Source: Proteles cristata cristata (lineage: Eukaryota > Chordata > Mammalia > Carnivora > Hyaenidae). From it: DNA of 64,000 nucleotides. Positions 1 through 10,166 of this stretch are shown piece after piece. The stretch lies in the NCBI GenBank assembly GCA_017311185.1, contig JAESUZ010003490.1, positions 1,488,001 through 1,552,000 of the forward strand, written 5' to 3'. How positions within the stretch are numbered: the stretch's first letter is position 1; every line of letters starts with the position of its first letter. Under the pieces are notes generated by a model. It saw only the letters and a list, made by a program, of their open reading frames with translations. It had not been told where the DNA came from and searched no databases. Both the position numbers and the translations under genes were made by a program.

Positions 1-78
1 TGTTATTTCGGTTGTCTGGGCTCCCTTCTCTGCTATGGAGAAAGATACATTAATTAATTTTTTTTTTTTTAACCTTAG

Positions 79-132
79 GCAGAAGATGTTGCAAACTGTC
101 AGGAACTGTCAGTGGGCATCTGCCCCAATCAG
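79..132 (+). other. Possible cryptic or non-coding exon (candidate only)
   Basis: A long T tract (about 58-70) is followed by CCTTAG at 73-78, and 54 bases later by a consensus donor CAG/GTAAGC at 130-138. The 54 bases are open in all three forward frames. No protein match is recognised, and a chance splice-site pair is quite possible. Confidence 0.2.
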
Positions 133-286
133 GTAAGCGGCCCCCAGCGCCTGCGGCGGAGACACACTGACCCCTAGTGGCCGGCTGGGCTCTAGCAGCC
201 CCCGCACCCCGCCCCCGCTCCTGACTGGGTCACATAGCTCCTTTGTCCTGGCAGCTCTGAGTGGGCTGGGGTTGGCAGGTGCCCCA

Positions 287-484
287 ACGCACACGCACAC
301 GCAGACAAACACAAGCAGACACACATGCAGACACACAGATACATGTGCACACACACATACACACATGAGAACATAAAAACACATACACACATGCAAACAC
401 ACCTATGAACACACATACACACAGACACACTCAAAGACACAGACACACACAGACATACACACAGATACAGACATACACACATAC
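287..484. repeat. CA-rich simple repeat
   Basis: About 200 bases of interrupted (CA)n with CACACATAC and ACAGACACAC variants. The open frames on the minus strand (Cys/Val-rich) are translations of this repeat, not genes. Confidence 0.9.
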
Positions 485-804
485 CCTTCATGTTCAATTT
501 CTTTTCCTTTTCCAATTCCATAAAGCATAGGTTTCCTGAGAACCCTCAGGGCGCTGGCCTTGCATTACAGATAAGGCCTGTTTGTCTGATCTTGAGGAGT
601 GGAGAGAAAGACAGACAGGGCCCAGCAGGACTGAGGGCTGGGTGGGAAGAGGGGAGCCCACATCCGTGCAGGCTCCCGAGGCACACATGTTCCCACCAGA
701 GCCTTTCAACAGATCCAATGTGCATATTTGGAAAGTGAGGCTCTGGCCATCAAACAGCTTGCCCAGGCAAGAGAGAGAATGTGATTTTATTTATTTTAAT
801 AAGC

Positions 805-1020
805 TGATATTTATATCACACCTACCTGCCAGACATTCTTCTAGTGCTTTTCCTGTATTTAAACTACCCATGCTGAAGCCTCATCATGACCCTATGAGGT
901 AAATACTAGTATTACCTCCATTTCACAGATAAGGAAACTGAGGCACAGAGAGGTGAAGTGACTAGTGAGTGCTGGCTCCAGCATTATGCCGAGGCAGTCT
1001 GGCTTCAGAGTGCTCTCAGC
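805..1020 (-). repeat. MIR-type SINE, degraded
   Basis: The block reading CAGATAAGGAAACTGAGGC (927-945), preceded by a CCCTATGAGGTA-like segment and followed by GCAGTCTGGCTTCAGAG, is the reverse of the MIR core. It is highly diverged, as expected for an ancient mammalian element. Confidence 0.7.
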
Positions 1021-1154
1021 CACCACACTGGGCTGCCTGGGCTGCCTTGGTAAGAGGGGGGCCAGGATCCCCAACCCCAGCCCTGCCCCAAAGCCACACG
1101 GGAGAGCGAGCAGTCATTGTAACTGCCTCAGAGGGAAGAAGCCTTGTGGAGAAA

Positions 1155-1260
1155 GGATACTGAGGCTCCTTGAAGTCACAGACCTAGTCATTCACCCCTA
1201 CAGCCTCGTGCCCGGCACACAGGGGGTGCTGGACCTTGAGGGAAGATTGAAGGAAGGTGA
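1155..1260 (+). repeat. L2-like 3' end fragment
   Basis: The segment runs from a GAGGCTCCTTGAAG motif through GTGCCCGGCACACAGGGGGTGCT, resembling the 3' end of L2 (short-stature 'gcctggcacatagtaggtgct' block). It is weak and diverged. Confidence 0.45.
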
Positions 1261-1440
1261 GAAGGCAGGAGGGAGGCTCAGAGGGTTGCGTGAACAACAA
1301 TGCTGAGGTAGCATTCTCCATCACGAACCCCACCGTAAGGTATTTTCAAACATACCCATGCTCTTTTTTTTTTTTTTGGCCAGTGCATGGGGCTTAGCAG
1401 CACCTCCTGAGATTCCTACCATCTAAAATGTGTGTGTCCC

Positions 1441-2175
1441 CACTGAGATACCACCTCACGCCAGTCAGAGTGGCTAAAATGAGCCAATCAGAGAACTCTA
1501 GATGCTGGCAAGGATGTGGAGAAACGGGCACCCTCCTACACTGTTGGTGGGAATGTAAACTGGTACAGCCCCTCTGGAAAACAGTGTGGAGGTTCCTCAG
1601 GAAACTAACAATAGAACTCCCCTATGACCCAGCAATAGCACTGCTAGGAATTTACCCAAGGGATACAGAAATGCTGAGGCTTAGGAGCACATGTACCCCG
1701 ATGTTCATAGCAGCACTCTCCACGAAACATGGAAAGAGCCTAAGTGTCCATCAACAGATGAATGGATCAAGAAGATGTGGTTTGTCTATACCATGGAATA
1801 CTACATGGCAATGAGAAACAATGAAATCTGGCCATGTGTAGCAACATGGATGGACCTTGAGGGTGTTATGCTGAGCGAAATAAGTCAGGCAGAGGACAAA
1901 TATCATATGTGTGCACGTATAGGAGGATTAGGAGGAACTTAACAGAGGACCAAGGGGGAGAAGAAGGGCGGAAATGGTGGAGGAAAGGGAGAGAGGCAAA
2001 CCATGAGAGACTCTTGAATGCTGACAAAAACTGAGGACTGGTGGATGTGGGGGGGAGGAGGGATGGGCATGGAGTAGGGCACTTGTGGGGATGAGCACTG
2101 GGTGTTATGTGAAAACTAATTTGACAATAAACTATTTGTAAATAAATAAAAAAATAAACAAACAAATAAATAAAT
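1441..2175 (+). mobile_element. 5'-truncated LINE-1 (ORF2 C-terminus plus 3' end) with target-site duplication
   Basis: One frame (1428-1814) followed by an overlapping shifted frame (1691-1942) encodes the C-terminal part of L1 ORF2, including [16 protein letters not shown] and the later MEYYMAMRNNEI stretch. The shift between the two frames shows a broken copy. A polyadenylation signal and an A-rich (AAAT)n tail follow. The element is bounded by a perfect 16-bp direct repeat, AAAATGTGTGTGTCCC, at 1425-1440 and 2176-2191. This is a textbook retroposition footprint and the insertion is relatively young. It is not a functional gene. Confidence 0.93.
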
Positions 2176-2194
2176 AAAATGTGTGTGTCCCTCT

Positions 2195-2340
2195 GTATTT
2201 TATATCATTTGAGCTTCAGAGCAGCCCCACGAGGTAAGAAGCACCAGCCCCACTTTTCACATGAGAAAACTGAGGATTTTTCCAAATGGGCTAAGTCACT
2301 TGTCCTAAGTTTCCTAATATGGAGAGACCTGGACCCCCAG
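2195..2340 (-). repeat. MIR-type SINE, degraded
   Basis: Contains the reversed MIR core (CACATGAGAAAACTGAGGA) directly after the L1 target-site duplication. It is probably the older sequence into which the L1 landed. Confidence 0.6.
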
Positions 2341-2429
2341 GCTCCCTGAGTCTGAGGCTCACATCCTCACATGATGCTGTCACTGCCTGCCAGCGCCCCA
2401 CACGGGGACGGCGCAGGCCCCTGGCCCCC

Positions 2430-2735
2430 ACCCCTGCAGCCCTGTTCTCTCAAGCAGCTCCTTGAACTGGCCACTGGTTCCTGTCTTAAGAGCTCTACCC
2501 TGGCGGGTCCCTCAACCCGGAATGCTCTTCCTGTGCCGGGATCCTCCTGCGGTCGGCTCCTTCCTGTCATTCCGGTGTCAGCTTAAGTGTCACCTCCTCC
2601 AAAAAGCCTGCCTTGTCCATCCGACCTAAAATAGCCTTCCAGTCACTCTATTGCATCACTGTTTTATTTTCTTCCCAGCACCCATTAATCTCTGGTAATT
2701 TCTTGCTTAGTTACTATTGTTAGTCTCATCTCAAG
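2430..2735 (+). repeat. L2 LINE 3' fragment
   Basis: The order of blocks (CCGGAATGCTCTTCC, then CAGCTTAAGTGTCACCTCCTCC, then AAAGCCTGCCTTGTCC) matches L2. The frames at 2371-2586 are shadows of it. Confidence 0.7.
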
Positions 2736-2744
2736 TACAAAGTA

Positions 2745-2935
2745 AGGGCTATCGGTTACACAGCACAGACCCACCCTGTGCCGTGCAGAGTCCCAGGGCT
2801 TTACACACGGTAGGTTCTTTAGTCTCCACAGCCATCCTATACTGCAGGTTCTGGTGTGGTCCTCATTTTACAGAAGAGGAAACTGAGGCAGAGAGGTTTG
2901 GACACTTGTCCCAGAGTCTCCCTTTAGTAAGCTCT
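2745..2935 (-). repeat. MIR-type SINE, degraded
   Basis: TTTTACAGAAGAGGAAACTG and the following GCAGAGAGGTTTGGACACTTG are the reversed MIR core. Confidence 0.65.
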
Positions 2936-2984
2936 GCTTCTAGGACATCAAAAACATCAGCCCTTCAACAACCGAGTTTTTTAT

Positions 2985-3196
2985 TTGTTTTGAATGTTTA
3001 TTTTATTTTTGAGAGAGACAGAGACAGAGTGTGAGCGGGAGAGGGACAGAGACAGAGGGAGATACAGAATCCAAAGCAGGCTCCAGGCTCTGAGCTGTCA
3101 GCACAGAGCCTGATGCGGGGCTCGAACCCACAAACCATGAGATCATGACCTGAGCCAAAGTCAGATGCCTTACCAACTGAGCCATCCAGGCACCCC
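2985..3196 (-). mobile_element. Felid tRNA-Lys SINE
   Basis: Reads on the minus strand from GGGGTGCCTGGATGGCTCAG through the A/B-box-like region to a (TC)n and A/T-rich tail. It is flanked by imperfect direct repeats AACAACCGAGTTTTT (2967-2981) and AACATCCCAGTTTTT (3197-3211). Confidence 0.93.
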
Positions 3197-3204
3197 AACA
3201 TCCC

Positions 3205-4035
3205 AGTTTTTAAATGGGCAAAAGACTTAAACAGTTCTCCAAAGATCAACAAATGGCCAATAGGCACATGAACAGATGCTCAACATTACTAGTCATTATG
3301 CAAATCAAAACCACAATCAGATACCACTCACACCCTCTCCACTGGCTATAATAAAAAAAATACAAATAAAAAAAATAACAAGTGTTGGCAAGGACGTGGA
3401 TAAATCAGAACCTTTGGGCATTGTTGGTGAGAATGTAAAATGGCACAGCCCCTATGGAAGAGTTAGGTGGTTCCTCAAAAGTCCAAGATAGAATTACCAT
3501 ATGACCCTGCAATTCTACTCCTAGGTATATACCCAAAAGAAGTGAAAACAGCTATTCAGACCTTGTGCATGAACATTCATAGCGGTACTTGACAATAGCT
3601 GAAATATGGAAGCAACCTAAATGTTCATCAACTGATGAATGGATGAACAAGATGTAGTCTATCTATATATGCAATGAATATGACTCAGCCAAATAAAAGA
3701 ATGATACACGCTACAGCACGGATGACTCTTCAAAATATACGATAAGTGAACGAAGCGAGGCACAAAAGCCATATCTTGTATCATTCCACTTACATGAAAT
3801 TGGCAAATCCAGAGAACCGACTTCTGGTTGCCAGAGGCTGGAGAGAGAGACAAATAAAAAGTGACTGCTGCATGGGCACAGGGTCTCATTTTGGGATCAT
3901 AAAATGTTCTGGAACTAGACAGTGGCGATGGTGGCACAATATTGTAGGCGTACTAAATACCACTAAATTTTATGCTTTAAATTGATTAAAATGGTGGATT
4001 TGAGGTTATATGAATTTTATAACTTTTTTCAAGAA
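3205..4035 (+). repeat. Ancient LINE-1 (L1M-type) 3' end
   Basis: Heavily mutated L1 3' sequence: TGTTGGCAAGGACGTGGATA, then the 'nine-tenths' region with GTATATACCCAAAAGAAGTG, and a 3' terminus with AATTTTATGCTTTAAATTG and GGTTATATGAATTTTATAAC. Many stops are present, so there is no coding capacity. Confidence 0.85.
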
Positions 4036-4044
4036 TCAGCCTTT

Positions 4045-4248
4045 CTCTTTTTTGTTAAGTTTATGGATTTATTCTGCAGGAGAGAGTGCAAGGGGGGAGG
4101 GGCAGAAAGGGAGGGGAGACAGAATGGCTAGCAGGCTCTGCTGTCAGCAGAGAGCCTGATACGGGCCTCCGTCTCACTAACTGCAAGATCATGACCTGAG
4201 CCGAAATCAAGAGTCAGATGCTTAACCAACTAAGCCACCCAGGCGCCC
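4045..4248 (-). mobile_element. Felid SINE, diverged
   Basis: Minus-strand head GGGCGCCTGGGTGGCTTAG ends at 4248. The tail side begins near the T-rich run at 4045. It is more diverged than most copies in the window. Confidence 0.88.
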
Positions 4249-4599
4249 TTCTGTCTTTTTCCTCTCTTGGTCCACAGGGCCCAAAACGGTGTGAGGTGCA
4301 CAGCAGGCAGTCAGAGCATACCTGGAGCAATGAGTAAAATAGATCAGAACCCAGACCTACAAACGCTTGGTCTTGGGTTCTTTCCACGGCATCAGGAGGC
4401 TTCAGAAAGCAGCCACACACAAAAATGAGTAGTCCATTTTACTCAGTTGACAAATCTCTGAAGCAGAGATTTGTTTTCTATCAGATAGATGCGTTTGCAA
4501 GTTTGAGGAGAACATTAACTGTGCTGTATGAGATTTACTGGCTAATGTCTCCTTGGGACAGACATTCCCCCTCTCTCTCCAGAGGCGAGGTCACCCTGG

Positions 4600-4810
4600 C
4601 TTTGTGGAAGCTCCTCAAACAAACCAGCTCCGTCCCCAACTCTGGACCTTTGCACTTGCTGCTGGCCCTGCCTGCAACAACACTCCCCATCTGCACCCTC
4701 ACCTTGTCCTACTTCTCATCCCCACTCCATCCTTTCTTATCCAGGTGATCCCTTCACAGTCATTGAAGGCACCCCCTCTAAGAAGCCTTCCCTGACAAGC
4801 CATACTAGCT
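4600..4810 (+). repeat. L2 LINE 3' fragment
   Basis: CTGGACCTTTGCACTTGCTG and the AAGAAGCCTTCCCTGAC block match the characteristic L2 3' region. Confidence 0.65.
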
Positions 4811-5029
4811 CAGGAACTTAAGGATACTTTAACATTAGGGAAATCTATCATCACATTAATGCTATTCCAAACAATATTGTCATTTCAATTAATGCAAAAG
4901 AGCATTTGAAAAATCAAATACCCATTTATCATTTTTTTCAAACTAGGAACAAAAGAGAACTACCTTAATCTTATAATAGCCTTCTACCAAAAGAATACAG
5001 CAATCATATTTATTCTCTTTAAAGAAAAG

Positions 5030-5122
5030 AATGAGAAAGAAAGGAAGGAAAGAAAGAAAGAAAGGAAGGAAGGAAGGAAGGAAGGAAGGAAGGAAGGAAG
5101 GAAGGAAGGAAGGAAGGAAGGA

Positions 5123-5186
<64 letters not shown>

Positions 5187-5262
5187 AAAGAAAGAGAAAG
5201 GAAGGAAGGAAGAAAGGAAGGAAGAAAGAAAGAGGGGGGAAGTGAAAAGAAAGAAAGACAGA
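5030..5262 (+). repeat. Polypurine microsatellite (GGAA)n/(GAAA)n
   Basis: More than 200 bases are almost pure purine on the plus strand: about 75 bases of GGAA units, then about 65 of GAAA units, then mixed units. The Ser/Phe/Leu/Pro and Lys/Arg/Glu-rich frames here are artefacts of the repeat. Confidence 0.97.
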
Positions 5263-5315
5263 CAGGAATGAGGCAAGAAGACACACTACTATGACATCTA
5301 TTCAACACTGTTCTT

Positions 5316-5531
5316 GGGGTGCCTGGGTGGCTCAGTCGGTTAAGCATCTAACTTCAGCTCAGGTCATGATCACAGTTCGTGAGTTCAAGCCCCACGTTGG
5401 GCTCTGTGCTGACAACTCAAAGCCTGGAGTCTGCTTCAGATTCTATCTCCATCTCTTTCTGCCCGCCACCCCCCCACCAGCTCATGCTCTGTCTCTCCCT
5501 CTCAAAAATAAATATTAAAAAAAAAAACTTT
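5316..5531 (+). mobile_element. Felid SINE (outer copy of a tandem pair)
   Basis: Head GGGGTGCCTGGGTGGCTCAG and an A-rich tail. The direct repeat TATTCAACACTGTTCT (5299-5314) recurs as TATTCAGCACTGTTCT at 5760-5775, after the next SINE. The pair therefore shares one target-site duplication and the second copy landed in this copy's tail. Confidence 0.94.
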
Positions 5532-5532
5532 A

Positions 5533-5757
5533 GGGGCACCTGAGTGGTTCAGTCGGTTAAGCACCCAACTTCAGCTCAGCTCATGATCTCACAGTTTGTG
5601 GATTCGAGCCCCGTGTCAGGCTGTATGCTGACAGCTCCAAGCTGGGAGCCTACTTCAGATTCTGTGTCTCCCCTTCTCCTTGACCCTCCCCCACTCATGC
5701 GATGTCTCACTCTCTCTCTCTCAAAAATAAATAAAAACATTAAAAAATTTTTTTTTA
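5533..5757 (+). mobile_element. Felid SINE (inner copy nested in the previous tail)
   Basis: Head GGGGCACCTGAGTGGTTCAG with a complete (TC)n and AAATAAATAAAAACATT tail. No separate duplication is needed if the target was A-rich tail sequence. Confidence 0.93.
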
Positions 5758-5764
5758 TTTATTC

Positions 5765-5875
5765 AGCACTGTTCTAGAAGTCCTAGCTACAGCAATAAGA
5801 CACGAAAAACTAACAAGAAGTATAAGGATGGCACAAACAAAACAGTACTATCACAGACAATATGACTTTCCATAT
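5765..5875 (+). repeat. L1M ORF2 relic
   Basis: The CACTGTTCTAGAAGTCCTAG phrase resembles the L1 ORF2 segment around 'tattgttctggaagttctagc'. A further L1-like piece lies at 6345-6480, so the two may be one relic split by the interval 5876-6340. Confidence 0.5.
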
Positions 5876-6344
5876 AGTGAATGCAATGAAATCTATAATA
5901 TGTGAGAGACATTTATTTCATGTTTCTTCATGGTGGTAACTGCATTAAAATAACACCACTGTCCTCTCTTTGCTCTCTAATTCACCCCAAAAGAGTAAGT
6001 TACTGGGTTTGGAGAAGGACCTAGATCTGCATACCTCAGTACCTTCCTCTCCATGGTCTTAGGGAGCAAGCCTGCCCCTAGGAAGCACTCATTCTCTGTT
6101 CTTCCATTCCGGAATTTTTCCAAGGGTAGGGCCTGTAGAAGATGCCTGTAGTTTTCCAACCCTGTCTGTCACAGGGCACATTTAATTCTGGAATGGAGTA
6201 TTAAAGAGCCTATTGTAGCTATAGATCTAATCCATATTTTCCAAAGACCCTTATTGGTAATAAAGGGTATCATTTTTATTCTGACTCCTACATCTGCTTC
6301 TCAGTTTATTCTAAACTTAGAAGCAAAAGTCATAAATAGTAATT
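5876..6344. other. Unassigned intergenic stretch
   Basis: Non-repetitive to the eye, with no supported gene. The short minus frame at 5977-6159 has no recognisable domain. Confidence 0.4.
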
Positions 6345-6480
6345 ATCTCAAAACCCCAAACTGTAAGAATTAGTAAGAGACATCAGAGAGAGGTGGCTAG
6401 ATATAATCAATATTTAAAAATCAATTTTATTCCTATACACAGCAGAATAACCAACTAGAAAATGTAATTTTAAGAAAACT
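6345..6480 (+). repeat. L1M ORF2 relic, second piece
   Basis: ATCAATTTTATTCCTATACACAGC followed by ACTAGAAAATGTAATTTTAA resembles the L1 segment in which 'tcctatacacc' precedes the A-rich stretch. Diverged. Confidence 0.45.
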
Positions 6481-6483
6481 CTG

Positions 6484-6657
6484 GGTGTGCCTGGGTGGCT
6501 CAGTTGGTTAAAAGTGTCTGACTCTTGATTTTGGTTCAGGTCATGATCTTGTGGCTCGTGAGATCGAGCCCCAAGTCTGCCTCTGCACTGACAACGTGGA
6601 GCCTGCCTAGGATTCTATCTCTCCCCCAGCTCCTCTCCTACTCGCAAGCACCTCTCA
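6484..6657 (+). mobile_element. Felid SINE, 3'-truncated
   Basis: Head GTGCCTGGGTGGCTCAGTTG and a 'gactcttgatttt' internal variant. It stops after the pyrimidine segment with no A-tail. Confidence 0.88.
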
Positions 6658-6879
6658 GGTGAGGGGTGCAATGCTGTCCTGGTAAGGACACCTCCTGAGC
6701 CCTCAGGGAGCTCAGCTGAGAAAACCACTTAATCCAAGGCAGAAGGATTTTAGGTTTTGGGCACAGATACAGTGTTTGGGGGGCCCAGAGCGGTGAGGGG
6801 TTTCCTAGCTTCAAATCCCAGATGCTGCTCTCCTACCAGTCACGTGAACTTGAACAAACTGTCTGTAGGAGGCAGCATA

Positions 6880-7310
6880 ATGCCCACCCACCAACCCCCC
6901 ACATTATTCACATCCTAATCCCTGGACCCTGTAAATGTATTACCTCTCATGACAGTGAGGAGATGAGGTCACAGATGGGATTAAAGTTGCTAATCAGCTA
7001 ACCTGAAGATAGAGAGACCAGCTGGTTTATCTGAATGGGCTCAAAGTCATCACAGAGGTCCTTAACAGTGGAAGAGAGAGGCAGAAGAGACAGAATGATG
7101 TGGTGTGAGAAAGTCCCAGCCTGTCACTGCTGGCTTTGAAGATGGAGGAGGGGGACAGGAGATGAGAACGTAGGTGGCCTCTAGAATCTGGAAAAGGTGA
7201 GGAAACAGATTCACCCTTAGAGCCTGCAGAGAACAACGCAGCCCCTGCATAAAGTGATAAATTTGCGTTGTATTAAGCCACGAAGTTTTTGTTACACCTA
7301 AGACTAAAAA
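6880..7310 (+). repeat. Ancient LTR-like element (MaLR type suspected)
   Basis: Resembles a common mammalian LTR in which 'ctaatccctggaaccctgtaaat' is followed by 'gcctctagaa' and a 3' terminus of the ATAAATTTGCGTTGTATTAAG type. The family assignment is from memory and uncertain. There is no coding capacity. Confidence 0.45.
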
Positions 7311-7314
7311 TGAT

Positions 7315-7450
7315 TACCATCTAAATTCTGTAAACCTCAGTTTTCTCATCTCTAAAGTGGGGATAATAACTGCATCTACTGTGTAGAGTAGGTGTGATGA
7401 CTCAACAAGGTAGTGTATGGAAAAATCCTCATGCAGAGTTAGGGCCTGAG
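7315..7450 (+). repeat. MIR-type SINE
   Basis: CCTCAGTTTTCTCATCTCTAA followed by GTGGGGATAATAACTGCATC is the forward MIR core. Confidence 0.75.
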
Positions 7451-8430
7451 ACCCTCTGTAACTTATCCCTAGACAAGCCCGCCCTGGCTCCCTTGGGAAC
7501 AGGGACAGGCCCTCCCCCTGTAGCCCAGGGTACATGGGCATCTCTTCTTACCTCTTTTTGAGGATGCCAGATTCTCCCTGGGACCGTTCAGAACATTTTC
7601 CATTGCCCTCCCCATTTCTGATTTCGTTGCTCTTTGTCAGAGCCATCTCTGATTCTGGGAGCTGTGGGCAGGTGAGGGATTAAGAAGCCACAACCCCCTT
7701 TCCACCCCAAAATGTATCCTTGGCTAGAAGACCAGCCTGTGCACCTGCCATTGTGTTATGGCTCTATTTCCAGAACAGGCCTTGGGCAAGTCATCTCTCT
7801 ACCAAAAGAGATGGCCCTCGTGAAAACTTGCTTGGTGTTTGGGTTTTCTTCCATGTCTTCACAGAACTGTAAGCTTTCTGATGCTGGATTCACAAAGATA
7901 CACAGGGAGTGGCATCTCAGCTTTTCTTCTTGGAGAGGAAAGAGAGGAAGCACCACGGCGTGCAGGTTTAACACCAACATTTATTAGAGCAGATGGGGTG
8001 GGGGGCGGGGAATAGATGACCAAGCAGCTCCACAGCCCTCCCCGCTGTGGTGAGCTTCACTCCCCTGGGCAAGACTTCCCAGAGTCCTCAGGGCAGGCAG
8101 CCTGCCCCAAATGCCTCAGGGAAGCTCCCCCTTCTGCCACCCAACAAACTGTGGGAAGACCATGGCAGGAGAGGGGGGCGAGTTATGCTTTAAGCTATTG
8201 GCTTTAGTGAGTGATGCAGGTTAGTAAAATGAAGCCGTGTGAATATATTTGCCATCAATCATCAAAGCACCCTTTGCTGTGCCCACAGCTCACGAAGTCT
8301 GAACCCATCCATCTCCACAGCTGAAAAACAAATGAAAGAAGGGGCCTCATCCCGTTTCGACAGTAGCCAGGTCGGTGCTTGTGACAATGCTTGCTGGAAA
8401 AGGACAGAATAAATCATGTGATGATCCTGG
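7451..8430. other. Unassigned stretch; possible 3' end of the minus-strand gene
   Basis: No supported coding region. On the minus strand an AATAAA (near 7980-7985) is followed by a GT-rich sequence, TGTTGGTGTT. It could be a distal polyadenylation site for C17orf67, whose stop codon is at 10050, but this is speculative. Confidence 0.25.
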
Positions 8431-8435
8431 GGATA

Positions 8436-8493
8436 AAAAGAAGGAGAGGGGAAGAGGGGGAGGAGGAAGGGGAGGAAGAGGAGGAGGAGAGGG
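8436..8493 (+). repeat. G/A-rich low-complexity tract
   Basis: GGAGGA-type purine tract of about 55 bases. The acidic frame crossing it is an artefact. Confidence 0.85.
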
Positions 8494-8665
8494 AAACAGC
8501 CCTCAAGCTGCTGTTTCCTGAGCACTTCCCCCGTGTGTGCCAGGCCACCACCATTTTCCATGCACTGACTTTTTTTTAGTGCTCAGAACGACCATGTGAG
8601 GGAGGAACCCTTACTATCCTCGTTTCGCAGATGAGGAAACAGAGAGAAATTGGACATTTTTTCCC
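8494..8665 (-). repeat. MIR-type SINE, degraded
   Basis: CGCAGATGAGGAAACAGAGAG and the upstream TGAGCACTTCC...GTGTGCCAGGC block are the reversed MIR. Confidence 0.65.
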
Positions 8666-9039
8666 CGTAATCAGATTTCATGATCTGAACGCTCTGTGAG
8701 TTGGTGCGCCCCTCCAGCCACCACTCCCTCGTTTCCCTGTGAGTGCGAGCTGCCTGCAGTGAGGCCTCACTGCAATCTGGGTTTCACAGGAGCCTGAGGG
8801 CCTTGCTCCAAGCTCACCAGCAGGGTCCCCATCCCCTCAGGGGCAGAGGAGGAAGCTGCACAGGGCGCTCTAACCCGGAACCCACTCTTTCTGCCTGGCC
8901 TGTGCAAGGGTACCAGGTGCCTCCCTTTCTGGAGGGATGTCCGTCTAGCCCCTACCCCTCAAGCGGATGCTCCTCTCACTGTTTGCTGACGCCCCTGCGA
9001 GGGACTCCGGGACCCGGCAGTGCCGTCCACAGGGAGGCT

Positions 9040-9195
9040 GCGGGATGTGGTGTTGCCAGAAGACTGACATCCCAGCCGCTGCCCAGCGTGAGTTAGGGGT
9101 GTGATCCTGCTCAGTTAGCTCCTCCATAACCTGGGGTTAAAAGTGTGCCCTCAAGTGGCACAGGACTGTTAAGAGGATCAAAGAGGGGACTTTGT
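9040..9195 (+). repeat. MIR-type SINE, degraded
   Basis: The order 'tgtgatcctgctcagttagc', then CTCCATAACCTGGGGTTAAA, then TGTTAAGAGGATCAAAGAGG follows forward MIR. Diverged. Confidence 0.5.
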
Positions 9196-10049
9196 GTGAG
9201 AGCGCGCTGCAAATTACACAGAGCAAGACTCCAGAGGCGGTGTTGCTATGCAGACTCGCAGTAGCATGGAATCAACAACAATAAAGACAGAAGAGTTCTC
9301 TCAACTGCCGATGATAAACTACCCAATTATATCCTGTCCCGCTTCGTCCATAAAAGTTACAGCCGCTAGGCTCACTCTCTGAAGGGGTTCGCTACTTTAT
9401 CTAACAGGATTGGGGAAGGAGGAGGGAGACTGGGAGGGAAGCAGATCCTCCGCCACATCCTGGTGTGGGAGCAGAGGTGCCCTGTGGCCTGAAAGAGTAA
9501 GCCCAGGGCAAGAGGGGGATGGAATGGACCGCCGGGCAGACCCCCAGGCCGGAAGGCTAGGGGAGGGCAGGAAAGAGGTTGCTGGTCCTGGTGATGGTGG
9601 TGATGGTCATAACGGATGTCACTAGTCAAGCCCATGGTTCTTGACCCCGCCTGCAAAGACCCGAGTCTCCACAAGCCATACTTCTCCAGATTTGCATTCC
9701 AGTGTGACCTATGTGGACGGCAAATAGGGTCCCATCCCCCCTGTTTGGGATCTCCTGGTGAGTCAGTGGGGGTCAGGCTCCCCGGCGTGTCCCCAGAGCC
9801 CTTCTCTACCTGGCTGCCATCTCTCACCCCTGCCTGGCTCTTGCCAATGCCCAACCCACAGTCAGCTAACCAGCCTCGAAACCCCTGAGCCATGCGTGTG
9901 CCGCTCCACACGTCCCCTCCCCGCCGCCCCCGCCATCCTCCAGCGGCCCCCCCCTGCAATCCCCCACCACTCCCCCATTCCCCCACCCTCCCCATACACC
10001 AGAGGCCTGGGTGGGGGAAGGGACGTACCGGAAGCTGGTCCCGGGCCCC
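9196..10049 (-). other. Probable proximal 3' UTR / 3' flank of C17orf67
   Basis: Lies immediately 3' of the C17orf67 stop codon on the minus strand. It is C-rich/G-rich and holds no recognised repeat over most of its length. The 207-residue minus frame ending at 9372 has no domain and is not supported as a gene. The exact 3' end of the transcript cannot be read from the sequence. Confidence 0.4.
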
Positions 10050-10166
10050 TCACACCGGATGGACCACGTTCCTGTCGCAGTGGGGCTTGCAGTGCGGGTT
10101 CAGCCAGTGCTCCAGGAACTGCTCCTCGGCGCGATGCTCAAGGCCGAGCAGATGATGCATGTATTC
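10050..10166 (-). CDS. C17orf67: C17orf67 coding exon 3 (terminal)
   Basis: Begins after acceptor TTTGGACAG on the minus strand and encodes residues 53-90, starting EYMHHLLGLEHRAEEQ and ending RNVVHPV, then TGA. It carries the amphipathic helix and the CKPHC motif. The longer open frame running 5' to 10310 is intron read-through. The exon is phase 0 and codes with high Glu/His content, unlike the flanking sequence. Confidence 0.94.
   Translation of the reverse strand, partial: EYMHHLLGLEHRAEEQFLEHWLNPHCKPHCDRNVVHPV

Noticed and set aside
1428..1942. Intact reverse transcriptase gene
   Set aside because: Only the last part of L1 ORF2 is present and it is frame-shifted; it is a dead retroposon fragment.
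4943..5347. Ser/Phe/Leu/Pro and Lys/Arg/Glu repeat proteins at the GGAA/GAAA tract (and again at 17356-17677)
   Set aside because: Microsatellite translations, present in all frames of one strand.
9372..9995. 207-residue minus frame next to C17orf67
   Set aside because: Not in phase with exon 3, no domain, no splice sites; Gly/Arg/Ser-rich due to base composition.
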